Shown in pieces: positions 1 to 12,302 of a stretch of DNA of 64,000 bases. Position numbers and translations under genes: made by a program. This stretch comes from Hofstenia miamia. Taxonomy: Eukaryota; Xenacoelomorpha; Acoela. The DNA lies in the NCBI GenBank assembly GCA_004352715.1, contig SCFE01000037.1, forward strand, positions 670,370 to 734,369, written 5' to 3'. The notes beneath the pieces are model-generated. The model saw only the letters and a list, made by a program, of their open reading frames with translations, was not told where the DNA came from and made no database searches. Positions within the stretch are counted from its first letter, which is position 1; each line of letters opens with the position of its first letter.

Positions 1-130
1 AAATAGTTCATGATAGATTACTTTCGCGTTCTGCACTGCAAAATATCGATAACATGGTGATTTAAAGCAGTATACGGACTGATGTCATAATGTGGCTTCA
101 ATAAATTTGTAGCTGTTAAATGTCACTTAC

Positions 131-160
131 TGACCTAGTTTGGGGTAATTCAATGCTGAA
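131..160 (-). CDS. candidate 30-nt microexon of a host gene
   Basis: On the minus strand a 30-nt block sits between a pyrimidine-rich acceptor ending CTTCTCAG and a consensus donor GTAAGT. Read in phase 0 it is ten open codons (FSIELPQTRS) with no partial codon at either end. This matches the phase-0 donor of the exon at 3714-3884, the nearest convincing upstream exon on this strand. Microexons of this size are known in animal genes, but a 30-nt match could arise by chance. Protein not recognised. What is seen: the splice signals, the length and the phase. What is inferred: that it belongs to the same gene as 3714-3884. Confidence 0.42.
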
Positions 161-2142
161 CTGAGAAGTAAAAAGCAATTATCGAAATATCTAAACAAAA
201 TTTTAAAAACTATTCTATTGTCGATTATAAACAAAAACCCCAGTTCTCAACTATCGAATCGATAAATCATCCGCTCCTTCTTTAGATCAGGATGATATTC
301 TTAATTGAAACGTCAATGCACGCTCTTATCAGAGTTGAAAATTAATTTTAACATTAAAATTCAGTAATAAAGAAATATTATAAAGCATTATTTGTTACTT
401 TTAGAACAGCTAAAAATGGTAACTAAAGCAGTCAGTGTTAACTGTATACCGCTATTTTTAAGTAGTTTAACCAATTAGTATTTACAATCAACTCAGCGTT
501 GTTTTTAAATTGGGAAGAAAGTGCTTCAAAAGATTTCTGAATGAAGTCTCCATGAAAATATTGGATAAATTTTCAATATTTTGCTCTGGAATTTTTACAA
601 AGAACAAAGAAATTCCCTCACCATAAAAGTACCCCAGGAAAGTTTTTGTGTTTTGATCTAATCACTCCGGTTTAAAATAAGTTGTTTTTTTATCGCTACT
701 TTAGAACATTGCTAGGTTTTATTTAGAATAAGAAGCAAAACATAGTAACATAGTATTAAATGTGATATATTATATTTATATTAGTTTAGAGATGCGTATG
801 CATTTTTATAGAAAAGCATGAAGTCGAGCTCCAAAGCATTTGCAAAAAAAACCAATTCGATTTTAAGCAACCCGCCAAAATTGGAACATCTGTGTAATGT
901 TGTTACAAACAATGTACAATATGATGCGACTGTCGTTTGCATATGAAACAAGCAAAAACAATGAATGCATACTTACAGCAAATTTCATAAGCCTTATTTT
1001 ATGAATTGTAAAAGCATTAATTAAGAATCCTAACGGTTGCAAGAGCGTACGCAGGAAAATATTGAAAAATATACTAAAAATGCATTGTACGATTTAGTTT
1101 TTAAAATTTTAAATTTTTCGACGACAATGTTTTTAGTTAACCAATGAAAATAAAATTTGAAGACTTGATGGGGAACATTCCACCACGTTCCTCTTGCGTA
1201 CGCCACTGAACGGTTGTACACAACCAAACATTTTTAAAATTGGTTTACAAATAACAATTACATGCAACTACAGCATAGTGCAAAATGTAAAATATTCTAA
1301 ATGACATTGCAACTATCAGCTCAATCTCATTGTCGGAGTGATAAAGTGGGATTTCCGAATGCTTCAGTAAACAGATGGGCACATGATGTGCTGATATTAA
1401 TAGAAGCAATGAAAACTCGTAAAAAAAATTTTGCATCGAAAATTTAGAAGCAGAAATTGACAGTCGTATGTTCAAAGGTCAATCCCTGGGGCAATCTGAT
1501 ATGTTTGTCTCATTTATCAATGCTGAGTGACCTTATGTGTGCATTATAAAGCACTTCATACAAAACTTAATTAAAAATAAATAAGTTCACGGACGTTTAG
1601 TCGAGAACACGCTTAATCATTCGAGCAAATGGGAAAATGATAAAACACTTAAAATCAATACCCGCACCGCACGAATGCAGCTCAATGTTGTCTGGTCGTA
1701 ATCAGCTATGTAAATAACAATACTAAATGACAATTAAATTTACTAATAATTTCCCCACATATGCGCTTGAAAAGGTTTTCAAAAATATCTGGGTTTACTT
1801 TAACGTTTGAAAAGCTATTTAACAATAAATCAATTTAAAGCGGTCCAATAAGCGAATAGTCTGAATAGATTCAAAACCATAAATAATATTTCTGTCGAGA
1901 ATGATAAAAGTTTTGAATACACAACCATAAGTTGTAGGCAGTAATAGAAGATGGAAATCTTAAAACTAATAGTTTGCGTTTCAATAATGTAACTCTCATG
2001 TTCCAAATAAACGAAACATTGAATATTTTTTTGCAAAAATCTGAAAATCGCCCCTAGTCAAACTGCTGAACAGAAGAGAGGCAGGATTAAAGGATGGGCT
2101 AAAATTTTCTTAGCTTCTAACCTTCATGATTGTAATATTACA
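161..2142. other. AT-rich spacer, no gene seen
   Basis: Short open frames on the minus strand at 1030-1227, 1245-1475 and 1830-2036 have no recognisable domain, and their composition looks like translated AT-rich spacer. A GTAAGT donor-like site (minus, about 973) has no usable acceptor near it. If the flanking minus-strand exons are real this is intron. Confidence 0.4.
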
Positions 2143-2410
2143 CAGTAGAACTCAAGTTATAACGAACTCTGATATAACAAAACGTCGATTATAGCGATTA
2201 GTTACATAATCCCTTTCATTTCAATTAGAGTACATCAACCTCGGCTTTAACGAAATAAACCTCCCTCGGATATAACGAAGGTTATTTTAACTTCCTTTCC
2301 AATCTGTTAGTTGATTTTTAAAACTTCTTGATTTTAGTTTTATTTATATGTTCCAAAAATCAGGAATACAATATATTTAGAATTATCTTCGTTAGAAACA
2401 AGGTTTACTG
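2143..2410. mobile_element. pogo/Tigger-like MITE
   Basis: The left end reads CAGTAGAACTCAAGTTATAA. The reverse complement of the right end reads CAGTAAACCTTGTTTCTAAC. These are imperfect inverted ends of the CAGTAGA..TTATAACG style seen in pogo/Tigger elements, and the inside repeats the TATAACGAA motif several times. TA follows the right end; the left flank is CA where TA is expected, so that side has mutated or the boundary is off by a base or two. There is no coding capacity, so it is non-autonomous. Superfamily is inferred from the ends only. Confidence 0.45.
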
Positions 2411-2412
2411 TA

Positions 2413-3713
2413 TTTAAAAACCTGTAAATTCAATATATTCATATTACACTATACATATAACTATAAAGCTAGCGCGCTAAAAATGTGTTGGAGCTCAAAT
2501 TAATTTTCAGAAAGAGATACAAGGATATTGCTTTTGATAAAAAAAGTTATTACAAAAATGACGAAATATTTGCAAAGGCAGCCCTTCCTAAATCTTCTTC
2601 TTAATAAATACTAATGAAAGGAGAACAAATGCTTAAACGTACTTGTTCAATCCGACCCCATCCCACGATCATACTACTCTACTAAATCTATAGAAACTCC
2701 CTGACATAGGAACAGCTTAAATAACGCAAAGAATAAAATCTCAATACTTGAATAAATTTACAATTGAGTTGAAATTATTGACTGGAAATTTAGACAACAA
2801 AATTTTATTGACAATTACTCAGTATCTAAAATGTAAACAGATTCTTTGTTGAATTTAACAAATGCATGCCAATGATATGACTAATAAAAGTTCTGTGGTG
2901 AGACCACATACTATTGGGATTAACAAGTTCTGACAGAGAAGTTGGAAAAGGTTATAAAAATCTGTCATTGGTTCTGAAATCCATCTATTACAGAATCTAT
3001 GAAACGATGCAATGTTAAATTTAAGTTCATTGTTGAGGATTGATATGAATAATAAGGAGAGTAAAAATATTATACACGCAAAAGCAAGGAGTGCAAATTA
3101 AAAGACGCTTAGTTCCTCGAAGTTAAAAGAAAAAAGAGCCAATGGGAATTCCCTGATGCTAATGAACTTTAAGATATTAGATAACTTCATTTTAAAATTT
3201 GCTGTATAATTTAAAAAAATTCATGTCATGCTGCTGAAGGAACTGAACCGAATCCGTTTAGAAGGAAGTAAAGAACAAACTTAGTTCCCAATTGAGACAC
3301 TTATTTTCCACTGTTTTCATACTCTTTAAAAACCAAATCAATACTTAGCTTATGTGTTGACAAAATAGTAGAGAATTATATTACGGTAAGTTTTCAAAGT
3401 ATGCATAACATGGGTGTTCCTTCAACAATGCCTCCCTAGAAGTATGGTTACATAGTGACATCTAGTTATGAGTTTCTGTTAACGACTTTTTTCACCTTTA
3501 TAAAGGTGACCTTAACTATGCGGATAAAAGCATACATTTCTTAAGACAAAAGAGGAATAGATGAAATTACCTAATTATATTATTGTCGCTTTGATATGAA
3601 TTCAGACAATCTATCGAACATCCTAGAAAAATGTGATCTTTTTAGATTACGAATTTTAACATAAACGTCAATTTTTGGTATACAATCACTTGCCTAATAT
3701 CTCAAGTACTTAC
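2413..3713. other. AT-rich spacer, no gene seen
   Basis: No supported coding frame. A short imperfect inverted repeat around 3495-3530 (CACCTTTATAAAGGTG) is the only local structure noticed. Confidence 0.4.
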
Positions 3714-3884
3714 ATTATAAATATTAGAGGCGAACTTTTCGCTGAGTGGAGAAACAAAATTGCTTGATATGTGAAGTTGCACGCGAATGGAATAAAGCCA
3801 CGTTTCCGAGTCCATCCCATTACATCCATCGATCTTTGCAGCAGAGCGAAAAATGTTTAGAGCCCTTCGGATTTGCAGTTCATA
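3714..3884 (-). CDS. internal exon of an unrecognised host gene
   Basis: A 171-nt minus-strand block is open for exactly 57 codons, begins after an acceptor ending GTTTTATAG and ends at a consensus donor GTAAGTAC. It is phase 0 at both ends. The peptide begins YELQIRRALNIFRS and contains ETWLYSIRVQLHIS, a mixed, amphipathic composition quite unlike the lysine/asparagine/phenylalanine-rich translations of the surrounding spacer; the DNA is also GC-richer than its flanks. The phase agrees with the candidate exon upstream (5777-5837) and the microexon downstream (131-160). I do not recognise the family. The exon call is inference from signals, length and codon content; no transcript evidence is available. 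Confidence 0.6.
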
Positions 3885-4061
3885 CTATAAAACATTTGAA
3901 ATAAAAAGCGTTTAACTGCTTAGTAAGTACCATCATAATTGTTAAATATTGGTAAAATACGTTAAAATATGTGCATAAGAAGCAGCAAGCAAAATCATCT
4001 ACTAAACTAAAGAAATTAAATAAATTCCTAAAAGATAAGCGCAAAAGTATAAAATTTAAAC

Positions 4062-4533
4062 CGGGGTATTAACCTAGTACTTGATATTGTACTTGAGCAA
4101 AGGGGTAACTGATACTTGAAAATACATACTTGATACGTCACAGAAATACTTGCAAAATTTCTTGTTGTTATAATTCACAAGTTGGGTTCTTACGATTGGG
4201 CTTTAGATAGCGTGTTCCACCACAGTGGTCAAATTAGAGACAGAAATTCAAGCAGCATTCTGCAAATTCTGCCTTTACCAGCTACATAAGCAGTAGTTAA
4301 AAGACTACTTAGTAAATCAGGAGTATAAGGCCACTTAGGGAGAAACAAAATCCACAAACTAATGAAAAACTTTTGATTGTTTGGTATAACCAAAATGATT
4401 ATTGATGTTGATGTTATGAAAATGCTTGAATACTTAATTTCTTCTCAATACTTGAAAACGTGCACTTAAAGGAGTTATCCAAGTATTTTACTCTCTTTAA
4501 TACTTGGTAAATGCGATTCTTGTTAATACCCTG
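4062..4533. mobile_element. possible hAT-like MITE
   Basis: The left end CGGGGTATTAAC and the reverse complement of the right end CAGGGTATTAAC form a 12-bp terminal inverted repeat with one mismatch. The interior is rich in AGTACTTGA/TACTTGAAA motifs in both orientations. The expected 8-bp target duplication was not found (left ATTTAAAC, right ACTTCAGC), so the boundaries or the insertion history remain uncertain. No coding capacity. Confidence 0.35.
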
Positions 4534-5776
4534 ACTTCAGCAAATATTTATAGATATTCTAATTCAATGGGTGCAAAATTTATGGTGATTAAACGCAACT
4601 CTAGAATGGAGTTCATTAATACCAAATGAAGCGGTCAAATTGTTCTTCTGCTTCAACACTGTTGAAACCTTTTGAGTGTCTCAAAAATAATTTAATTAAT
4701 TTAAATTCATTTAATCCCATTTGCCTTTACACTGAGATTTAAAACAAGTACAACAATTGCATACGAAATAAGCCTGCCTTCAGATAATCAGAACTTCGAA
4801 ATTTTGTCTGATGGTGTTTTTGACAATATTTGCAGTAAATAATGGTGAGATTACATACTTTTTTGTATCTGAAAATTAAAATGGATTTGATAAATCTTTC
4901 AAAAGCCAGCAATAGATGGGTATAATCAATTTATATTGATCTGCTTCAAGCCTAAAAAAATTTACCCAAAACCTGGCCATTCTTGAATTACACTTAGACT
5001 GGCTACTAGAAAATTGAAAACGCCTATTAATAAAAGCATAATATTAAATTCCAAATAAGCTGAATCATACCATTAAAATTAAAGTGCATACTAATTATAA
5101 GAAACAAAATTTTCTGACATGAAACATTTGCTTAGAAAAAATGTATTTTAAAATAAAATGACTTCTAGTAATTCAATTGAAAAGCAGATTAATGGCTATT
5201 TCAGCTACTCTATGGGCATCATTTTTAATTTTCTGGTTGAGAAATAGACCCAATATATAAGTTAGAGATGAGCAACAGACATAGAAAAATAGCGGATAGG
5301 TTCGCGTAAACAATCAGTTTTTAAAAAATTACCAATGCTTCCGCAAATTGTCCCGCTAATGTTGTAGGATATCGGATAAGAAAGCAATAGGAAATAAGAT
5401 TGAATATGAATTGAATAGAATTTTGTGGTCCAGCATGAAGACGTTCATCATACCCCAGTGTCGACTCATTGCTATCCGTTACAGCATCACTGGACGTAGT
5501 CTAAACATAAATTTAGATATCGATTGGCAAAGGAAATATGCTGTTTTAAAAATAATATAACCTCTGTTACGTAATCTTAACTAGTGTTAACATCCAGAGG
5601 TTTTCAATCCTACTGAAACTGTTTAAACATTTAAACAAAATATCAATTTTGGCATGCTACATCAATAAATATATAACTAATTTCTATATAACATGATATA
5701 AACAACGCATGGAATAAATCATTTACTTCATTTGCCAAGTGAAAAGTCTTTAAGAGATTGGAAAAAGAAAACTTAC
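4534..5776. other. AT-rich spacer, no gene seen
   Basis: No supported frame or repeat boundary. Includes a somewhat GC-richer stretch around 5440-5500 with no open frame worth reporting. Confidence 0.35.
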
Positions 5777-5837
5777 TATCACATAAATATCAATTTGGTT
5801 TCTTAAAACGAAGAGCCCCAAGAGAAATACACAAATA
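5777..5837 (-). CDS. candidate 61-nt exon of a host gene
   Basis: Minus-strand block between the acceptor ACTTCATTCAG and a consensus donor GTAAGTTT. Only one frame is open: one partial base followed by 20 codons (ICVFLLGLFVLRNQIDIYVI), ending in phase 0, which fits the phase-0 start of 3714-3884. The peptide is strongly hydrophobic at its start, as a membrane segment or a buried helix would be. Two of three frames carry stops, so the open frame is weak evidence by itself. The longer open frame here (5750-6037) includes intron-like sequence on both sides. Confidence 0.3.
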
Positions 5838-6607
5838 CTGAATGAAGTGAATTGGCTATTCACCTTTTCACTTTTGTATTTTGAGTTCTTTGAATGTGCG
5901 TATGTGTAAATATTGGATATATTTATATGTAAACATATACACTGGATTGTGCACAACAATGAATTTAGTAATTGAAGACAAATCCTCAATTTCAAAAGAC
6001 TTGAAACCTGCCTCTGATATGTCGTAAATAAAGCCAATTATTTATCCATCAAATTAATCAGCCAAAATTTTAAGCGCTAAGGCCTTTGGGTTAGTAATGA
6101 TTAAATAGGTACATGCATAAATAATTGTGTAAGATGAAGGTGACTTCCTCAAAACCCAGGGGGTCAACATACAAATCGTCACGTATGAGTAAAACGTAAC
6201 TAATTAAAAAATGGCAAAATCATTAAAAACGAATAAAGGAAAAAAGATTTTTCACATTGTGTTTCAATTAGTATCTAAATCCATAACTAATTAATGGGAG
6301 TAATTTAGATAGAATAGTTAAAATAGCGTTTAGTCCCGTAGTTATACTGAGTTAGATGACATGAAATTTACAGATTATATACAAAACTTTACCATGGAAA
6401 TTATCCTATACAATGCATAATCCATGTGATATATTACTTTTATCCTGAACCATCTATATGCTTGCTAAGATAAGGCTGAAATATTTAAAGCTGTGCTGTG
6501 CAACTGGAGGCACTCCAAACATTTGTGGTAGCGCTTGGTAACATATTTTTTTCACTTGGTTACAACAATTACATTTGTATATAATTTAGTTCAAAGAACA
6601 AAGTAAA
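5838..6607. other. AT-rich spacer, no gene seen
   Basis: No supported feature between the candidate exon and the piggyBac-like element. Confidence 0.35.
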
Positions 6608-7626
6608 CCCTAAACGCATTGAGGTATAAAATGTCAATAATGCACTGAGACGCGGGTCTCCCCCTCTTTTATTTCAAAACTATTAAAGATAAAGTAATGA
6701 CCTTTGACACAGTGAAAATACACCTTTGAACTACATCTTTGCTAATTTCCAAAAAACATACGCATTGGTTTCGATTTCATATGCAAAGAAATTTGTGACG
6801 TCACCATTTTTTGGAAAAATAAAGGTGAAAAAGAATTTAAAATAATTTTCATAATTTTGAATAAACTTACTTTTGAATAAATAAATTAGAAATATAGTCA
6901 ATGAATAATATTTATTTATGTTTCAAAAATCAAATACGTAACATAATAATATATTTCAAGGTCACTTTCAAGATCAAAGTTCAAAAAAGGTAAAAAAAAA
7001 AATAATAAGAAAATTCACAGCACATAACCCCTTACCCCACCCCAACGGGTGCAATTTTTCCGTCCGGGATTCAGAATCAATTATTCTAGTAATTTAGGTC
7101 ACTTTTTATATTGTATGCAATCATATTTAGTCATTACTGTCTTACTGTATTCAAAATATAGCACCAAATAAAAATTTCATATTTTTCTTATTTTAAGTTT
7201 GACCCCTGGCCCCTCTCCCGATGAAAATATGACACTGATTTTCACCACAGCAACTTGTTTTATAAAACAGACTATTTCTTGTCAATATTTTATTGCTACA
7301 TTGGGCCCAGGGACCACAAACCAATAAAAACTGATTTTAGTACAAAAATATATAGCGATTTCGCCACTGCAAAAAATTTTGTCACCCTAACATTTTTTGA
7401 CAACAATGACCCTTAACAATGATGATTCAATCAATTTAATTACATAAACATATCGATATCTATCAAAATATTGACTATTGTAAATGCATGTTGCACCAAA
7501 AACCTTTGAAATTTTTGTTAAAATGAGTTTTTTCATATTCCTTTTGAGCTAAAAGGATTAATTTCCAGCAAAGTTATAGACAAAAAAGAACATGGGAGCG
7601 AATCGCCCCCCTCAGTGCGTTTACAG
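6608..7626. mobile_element. piggyBac-like non-autonomous element, copy 1
   Basis: The left end reads CCCTAAACGCATTGAGG. The reverse complement of the right end reads TAAACGCACTGAGG after a mutated CCC. TTAA follows the right end (7627-7630); the left TTAA has decayed to GTAA or TAAA. CCC next to TTAA is the piggyBac superfamily signature. The same sequence occurs inverted and better preserved at 26408-27112 plus 32206-32323, including the block at about 7280-7400 (GGGCCCAGGGACCACAAACC) and the GGGAGCGAATCGCCCC subterminal motif, which confirms the boundaries. No transposase. About 1.02 kb, against about 0.82 kb for copy 2 without its insertion. Confidence 0.62.
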
Positions 7627-7630
7627 TTAA

Positions 7631-9486
7631 GTATTCAAGTACTTGCCTTAGACAACTATGTAAAGTATTATCATTTTTCAGAAGTAAATAATAAATCTAA
7701 TTAAAGTGCAGTCATATTTCCAGTTTTGAATATAAATGCAGTTTTGTTTGTGTGTATATATGCAACATGCGTGTGTATTGTGAGAGTAAGCAACAAAATG
7801 AGTGACAATCTATCCCACTTGTTTTCAAAATTTCTTACAAATAATGTTGCACACCACTAATTTAAAGGACCGGTAACCCTACATCAAAATAAATCGCCAT
7901 GAAATGCTGCACAGTAACGAAAGAAGAATCTGCTAAAATTTTATAGCATTTTTGCAGTCTAGACTTAAACATTTTACATATGAAATTAGAGTGATATGGC
8001 TTTACTGTTAACCGTAATCAACAAGTTGTAGGGATAAGCAACACTTATGCAGACTACTTTCAAACAGAAAATGGCATCCCACATGGAATTCTGCTGGGGC
8101 AAAACGGGTAGCAATGATTAAAAGTAAGACAAATGTCATTTTATTGACACCCAACGAATAAAAACATATGTAAAAAACTTAAGTGAAGAAATATCTGAGG
8201 AAGCTTCACCAATTCTACAATCTAAGTCAATGAAGTATTTATGTGGTCAAGAAGACAGAGACTAACTTCAGTGTACTAGTTTTATTTTAGATATGCATGC
8301 ATATGGTAAAACAGATTACATATAAGACAGCTATAACAATTAAAGTTCGAAACAGTACACAACTTAGCAATTCTCTCGAACTACGATTGTTTGATAAGCA
8401 TTTTACAAAGTTTCTTCTTTCCGCAACAATTTACCTATAATAAAAGGGTCAACAAATGTATTAATAAATTTTAAATCAAGGATAAAGCTTGGAACAGAAG
8501 TTCTTCGGAATATTTATTATTATTGAAATTTTCCATTTTTTCGGTTGTATATTGTTTGTAAAAAAATGTATATACGGATTGCGTTAAATGCATCACTGTA
8601 GACATTGTTAAATATGAGGATAAATGCGCAAAAAATAGATTGCAATGAAGCTATTGAAAAGTTACTTTCACAAATATTAACTTCTGCTGAAACATTGATT
8701 CATTCAGCTTTTGTTGTAATAAGACTCAAACTAAAATCTGTTTTAAAACAAAATTGAATTATAATACATTGTTTAGACATCTTAAGCCCATTTATAAAAT
8801 ATTGATTTGAAACATCTCAAAAAATGCACAAGTAATTTATCGATTCCAAATTGCCATAACTCATTACTTTATCAATTCTCTACTTACATAAATTGTTAAT
8901 TTAAGAAAATATATTTTTCTTATCAACAATCAATAATTGTTCACTCCAGACTAAAATTCATTATCATAAGTATACTAGAATTTTAAATGAATTATTATTA
9001 ACTCAACATTTAACAGACGTGTTAAGGGAGACAATAGATTAAAATGTTACTTATGACGATTTTATCAGCCTTAATTCATAAAACGGATTTTTATTTCTTT
9101 TAGCAAAAACGCGCAAGGACTTGTAAATTAAAAAGTATTTCTATATCCATTAAATCCAACTAGAATAATAATTGAGTAACAAAATAAAACTGGAAAAAAT
9201 TTTGATTTTATCAATTTGGGAAGTTGCAATTTTTATATTAACAGAGATCCAGCACTCCAAAAAATTGGAAATTCAATTTTTAAGTTACTTTTGGCAAAAA
9301 TGAAAGCTTGAGGAAAAAATGAAAAAAATGAAAAAATGGCCGTTTTGATACACAATTAAAGTTTCAAATGGTGGGGTCTCATATTTCCTTAAATGAAAAC
9401 ATGAAACATATACTAAGAAATTTGCCAAATGTCTGATTGTTGGGAAGCATTAGCTTATGATTCTTTTTACAAGTTTCTAGTGCAAC
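7631..9486. other. AT-rich spacer, no gene seen
   Basis: No supported coding frame, RNA gene or transposon boundary. A short (GT)-rich stretch lies near 7740-7780. Confidence 0.35.
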
Positions 9487-9589
9487 TCAGAAGATGGAAG
9501 GTTCGCATTGGAGCTCATCCTCATTTTGATTGTCGCTGCCAGCATTTACAGCATATTGCAAATCCAGAGCGCATACAGATTTGTTTTTT
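9487..9589 (-). CDS. candidate terminal exon, unrecognised
   Basis: On the minus strand, after the acceptor-like AGTATTTTTAG, one partial base is followed by 33 open codons and a TGA stop. The peptide includes CALDLQYAVNAGSDNQNEDE, an acidic, low-lysine composition unlike the spacer. The other two frames are closed. If real it would end a gene, so it cannot be an internal exon of the gene containing 3714-3884. It could equally be a remnant of a transposon gene. No polyadenylation signal was seen close by. Not recognised. Confidence 0.25.
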
Positions 9590-11078
9590 CTAAAAATACT
9601 GAATGAAAAACAATATTGTGGAAATAGCCAAACAATAAGTCATCCGAAGAATAGTATATGCGCTAAATCTGAAAAAACAGCATTGAAAAATTAAAACAAA
9701 TTCAGGCATTTGTTGTTTTCAGGGGTGCCCTGCTACTGCTTTAAAACACCCTTGTTTTAAAACGCACTTTAAAACATACTAAACAGCCATTTTCTCTGCG
9801 GTATTGTTTTAAAACAAACTGAAGCACGAGACTGTGCAAAAATTAACATTCGTGCAAGCGTTTCAAAAAAACCTATAAAACAAGTTATCCGAATAAAAAA
9901 TGTTTTTCTTAACATTGGTTGATTTTATACATATAAGTAAGTTCCAGCTCATTACTACGCAAACAGAGCAGAATAACGTTTGAATTGTGAAAAACAGGTT
10001 ATCTAGAGTTAAAAAATGAAAAGTTATTTCGATATAAAGGGCATTATGTCTTCATTAGAAGACATTCAGTAACACTCAACACTGCTACTCCAAAGTTAAT
10101 TAAACGATACAGCCTTCCAGTATTTTAATACGTAGCGAAATGTCGTACAATATTCTGGGTGATGGTCTTGATAGTAAACATGAATGATTTGAATTTAGAA
10201 AACGCATTTTCTCAGTAGGAACAAAAGAAAGAAGATAATCGAGAGAAACCCTCACCATCTTTTTGAAGAAATTATTATCTGTGATAAAGAACCTGAAACA
10301 GTGCATGAAAATGCCAAGCAAAAGCTGGATGAGATCGATGCTGTTTAAAAATGAACGGGAGGTTATTCAAAATTGGCACATTTCCAGCCAATGTTGCATA
10401 GATGAATGGAACGTTTAAAGAGCAGACATCATTGTTTCATGGAAACTGATTATAAAAAATCCTACAGTGGCTCTGACAAAATCCATGATACAGAAACGAA
10501 AAATGTGATAGTGCTACTTCCCATAACATTTTGACAAACCGATATTAATGTCATTAATGCATAAAATAAATAAGGCTTTCATAGCCAATATGTACATTAT
10601 ATTGACCACTTAATCGCATGGTCTTGACCTCGATTCGTAAATGTTCAAGGATTTTTTAACTTAGTTATTATCGACAAGTAAAATTTTACAACATAGCAGT
10701 TGGCTTCTTTTAAGAAGTTCAAGAATCTTAAACAGCGTGCTTAAGCAAGTTGAAAAAAACTGAGAACATTTACGGTAATAAAAGTTTACCTTTAACGCAT
10801 ACGTCGCTAGTTTGAGGGCAAAGGCAAATGCATGCATAAATTTCATAGGAATTTTAACTTAAGAGATCTTTGCAAAGCGTGTTGTTCGATAAAATGGATT
10901 TCCAATATAGTGTATTCTGGCTTATCGGTTTGTCATATGTTTAGGATGTAAGGCCACATTTTATTGTATTGGAATAGACAAGTTATTTCTACTGATATAA
11001 AACTAAGCACTACAACATGGTTGAGTTCACTATAATTAAACAAACCGCTGAAAATGCAATTAAAAATGCCATTAGGGA
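9590..11078. other. AT-rich spacer with a TTTTAAAAC-rich patch
   Basis: 9720-9830 carries several TTTTAAAAC motifs and a CAGGGGTGCCC-like string resembling a hAT end, but no second end was found. Minus-strand frames at 10100-10321 and 10661-10846 are not recognisable. Within the first, a 37-nt block (FFITDNNFFKKM) between TTTCAG and GTGAGG could be an exon, but its phase does not fit its neighbours. Confidence 0.3.
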
Positions 11079-11503
11079 GTCAACGTTTGACACATTTCTT
11101 TCGAAAAAATGTTTTAATGCATTTTATTTAAAAAAATGAAAAATTTTTGTTTTGCTATATATATATACATATTTTTAGGCTCGAGTCGAGTTAGACATAT
11201 TTTTCTAATTGGACTACGTTAAATAAAACTGTGCTACCCTACATAAATATACGACGATATACAACTAAATGATAGAAACCAAACCTGATTGCTTACGATT
11301 TGAGATAAATAGTGGCCGGTCGATGGATATTATAGGCAAAAATTGAAGAAAATTAGATGACATTCAAACTAATATCGGATTGGTTTCGAGTACTCAAACT
11401 CGACTTGAACTTTGAGTACTCGCGGGTCAACGTTTGACACATTTCTTTCGAAAAAATATTTTAATGCATTTTATTTAAAAAAAAATGAGAATTTTTTGTT
11501 TTG

Positions 11504-11510
<7 letters not shown>
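11079..11510 (+). repeat. direct repeat of about 85 bp, spacing 347 bp
   Basis: 11079-11170 and 11426-11510 both read GTCAACGTTTGACACATTTC and continue through TTTAATGCATTTTATTTAAA into GTTTTGCTATATATA with a few differences. The sequence between them contains CTCGAGTCGAG and TCGAGTACTCAAACTCGAC palindromic motifs. It could be a local duplication or the two ends of a small unclassified element. No coding capacity. Confidence 0.6.

Positions 11511-11546
<36 letters not shown>
11505..11546. repeat. (TA)n microsatellite
   Basis: 21 uninterrupted TA units at the end of the second direct repeat. The first repeat copy ends in a shorter TA run, so the tract has probably expanded since duplication. 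Confidence 0.95.
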
Positions 11547-11549
<3 letters not shown>

Positions 11550-11639
11550 TATTTTTCTGCAAGGAATTTTAAGGAATGCAATCCATGTTTAGAAATACTG
11601 GTATTTACAAGAGTCTCGCACACATGATTCATTAAAATG

Positions 11640-12070
11640 AAGCAATTGAAAATATATACTGTCTGAAAAAATTGAGTTTTTAAAATTAATTTTTAAAATT
11701 AGAATGAGCTGCATTAAAAAAGAAAAATTAACATTAATGCTATTTATATGAACACTTGTAATAATGACAGGCTTTGACTACCATTGAGATTTGTCTCAAG
11801 TGGGGCAGTAAATATTATATCAAATATAGAAAAATAAAAAATGTAACGCGGCATAAATGCATTAGTGTAATTTTAAAAGAAATATTTGCGTCATCACTTG
11901 AAATGACTAGCAGGCGCTAAGAAAATAGAGATAAATATTTCGCATTGAATTTTAACAGCAAATTGATAAACAAAATACAAGTCATAAAAATTGCAAAACA
12001 AATTTAAATAGGAGGGAAAATAGGAACCACAATGTTCTCCATTACGAGGCTTGGCTTTTTTCAATAAGAG
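11640..12070. other. AT-rich spacer, no gene seen
   Basis: No supported feature. Confidence 0.35.
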
Positions 12071-12302
12071 CAGGGGATATCAAGTGCTACGTGCGAAGTC
12101 CATGGGCTCCGCAAGCCACTTTATTGTTTACTAAATAATTCATAAAAAAGCACCCATAATAGAAAAGCTTCCGCAAAATTTGCATGGTGGCTTTAACTAA
12201 AATGAAAAACTCACTTTTTAATAGGCAATAGATACATATCGAAAGTGTATATCTATAGGTATGATTGTCATACGTCCATCATCAAGAATTTGCGAACCGC
12301 TG
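12071..12302. mobile_element. hAT (Charlie)-like MITE
   Basis: The left end CAGGGGATATCAAGTGCTAC, followed by TGGGCTCCGCAAGCC, resembles the CAGGGGTC..GGCCCGC left ends of Charlie-type hAT elements. The reverse complement of the right end, CAGCGGTTCGCAAATTC, matches the classic hAT CAGNGGTTCNCAAA end. The 8-bp flanks (AATAAGAG and ATCTAGAG) agree at only five of eight positions. No coding capacity. Confidence 0.38.

Noticed and set aside
11022-11139. 39-codon plus-strand frame
   Set aside because: Ends in the direct-repeat sequence and shows no motif.
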